A stretch of DNA of 5,574 bases. Origin: Pseudolabrys sp. Its GTDB lineage: Bacteria > Pseudomonadota > Alphaproteobacteria > Rhizobiales > Xanthobacteraceae. The stretch covers positions 1-5,574 of the forward strand of contig JAHCKF010000248.1 in the NCBI GenBank assembly GCA_026125925.1, in the 5' to 3' direction. Positions 5,547 to 5,574 of the stretch are shown here, one piece after another. How positions within the stretch are numbered: the stretch's first letter is position 1; each line of letters opens with the position of its first letter. The position numbers and the translations under genes were made by a program. Below the pieces are notes generated by a model, which saw only the letters and a program-made list of their open reading frames with translations, searched no databases and was not told the origin of the DNA.

Positions 5547-5574
5547 ACTTTGAGTGGCACGATGGTCATGCCTT
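5411..5574 (-). CDS. smpB: SsrA-binding protein SmpB, C-terminal part, cut by the right edge
   Basis: SmpB binds tmRNA and delivers it to stalled ribosomes for trans-translation. Only the last 53 residues are present: [20 protein letters not shown], then the conserved [14 protein letters not shown], then a basic tail ([13 protein letters not shown]) of the type that enters the empty mRNA channel of the ribosome. The stop codon is at 5413-5411. The N-terminal half of the protein lies beyond the right edge. Its 3' end is overlapped on the opposite strand by 136 bases of the dehydratase-like reading frame. Identification is very sure from the tail alone. Confidence 0.96.
   Translation of the reverse strand, partial: GMTIVPLKVYFNERGRAKIEIALAKGKKLHDKRETLKERSWNREKGRLMRDKG

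Overview
The window looks like chromosomal DNA from an alphaproteobacterium of the order Hyphomicrobiales (Rhizobiales), most likely near Bradyrhizobium or Pseudolabrys. Three things suggest this: the high GC content; omega-subunit and Rel sequences that closely resemble what I remember from that group; and the neighbourhood rpoZ-rel on one side with smpB on the other. The assignment rests on remembered protein similarity and gene order, not on a search. No mobile element, tRNA, rRNA, CRISPR array or integration scar was found.

Left part (1-1630). A bifunctional ppGpp synthetase/hydrolase gene (rel) runs off the left edge on the minus strand; only its N-terminal HD hydrolase region is present. 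Upstream of it, also on the minus strand, is rpoZ (RNA polymerase omega), closed by a clear intrinsic terminator. The two therefore look like separate transcription units in a conserved order. A 324-base region free of genes separates rpoZ from the next, divergent gene and holds a perfect 12-base direct repeat.

Middle (1631-3650, plus strand). A NYN/LabA-type predicted nuclease is followed after 9 bases by a family-5 (UDGb-type) iron-sulfur uracil-DNA glycosylase, probably as a two-gene operon. After a 184-base gap comes sodC, a periplasmic Cu,Zn superoxide dismutase with every metal ligand present. Its upstream region carries a GGAAC-N16-AGTT element that looks like a target of the alphaproteobacterial general-stress sigma factor EcfG.

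Right part (3669-5574). A DJ-1/PfpI-superfamily gene matching isonitrile (isocyanide) hydratase lies on the minus strand, convergent with sodC. It diverges from a PLP-dependent threonine/serine-dehydratase-like gene whose start lacks a usable Shine-Dalgarno sequence and may be leaderless. The reading frame of that gene runs 136 bases into the antisense of the 3' end of smpB, which leaves the window on the right.

Taken together, the outer genes serve core stress and gene-expression control (ppGpp metabolism, RNA polymerase assembly, trans-translation). The inner genes are housekeeping or stress accessories: nucleic-acid processing and repair, superoxide removal, small-molecule detoxification and amino-acid deamination. 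I see no wholly new system. The points most worth checking are the palindromic EcfG-like site before sodC, the antisense overlap at smpB, the possible leaderless start, and the glycosylase/nuclease pair.
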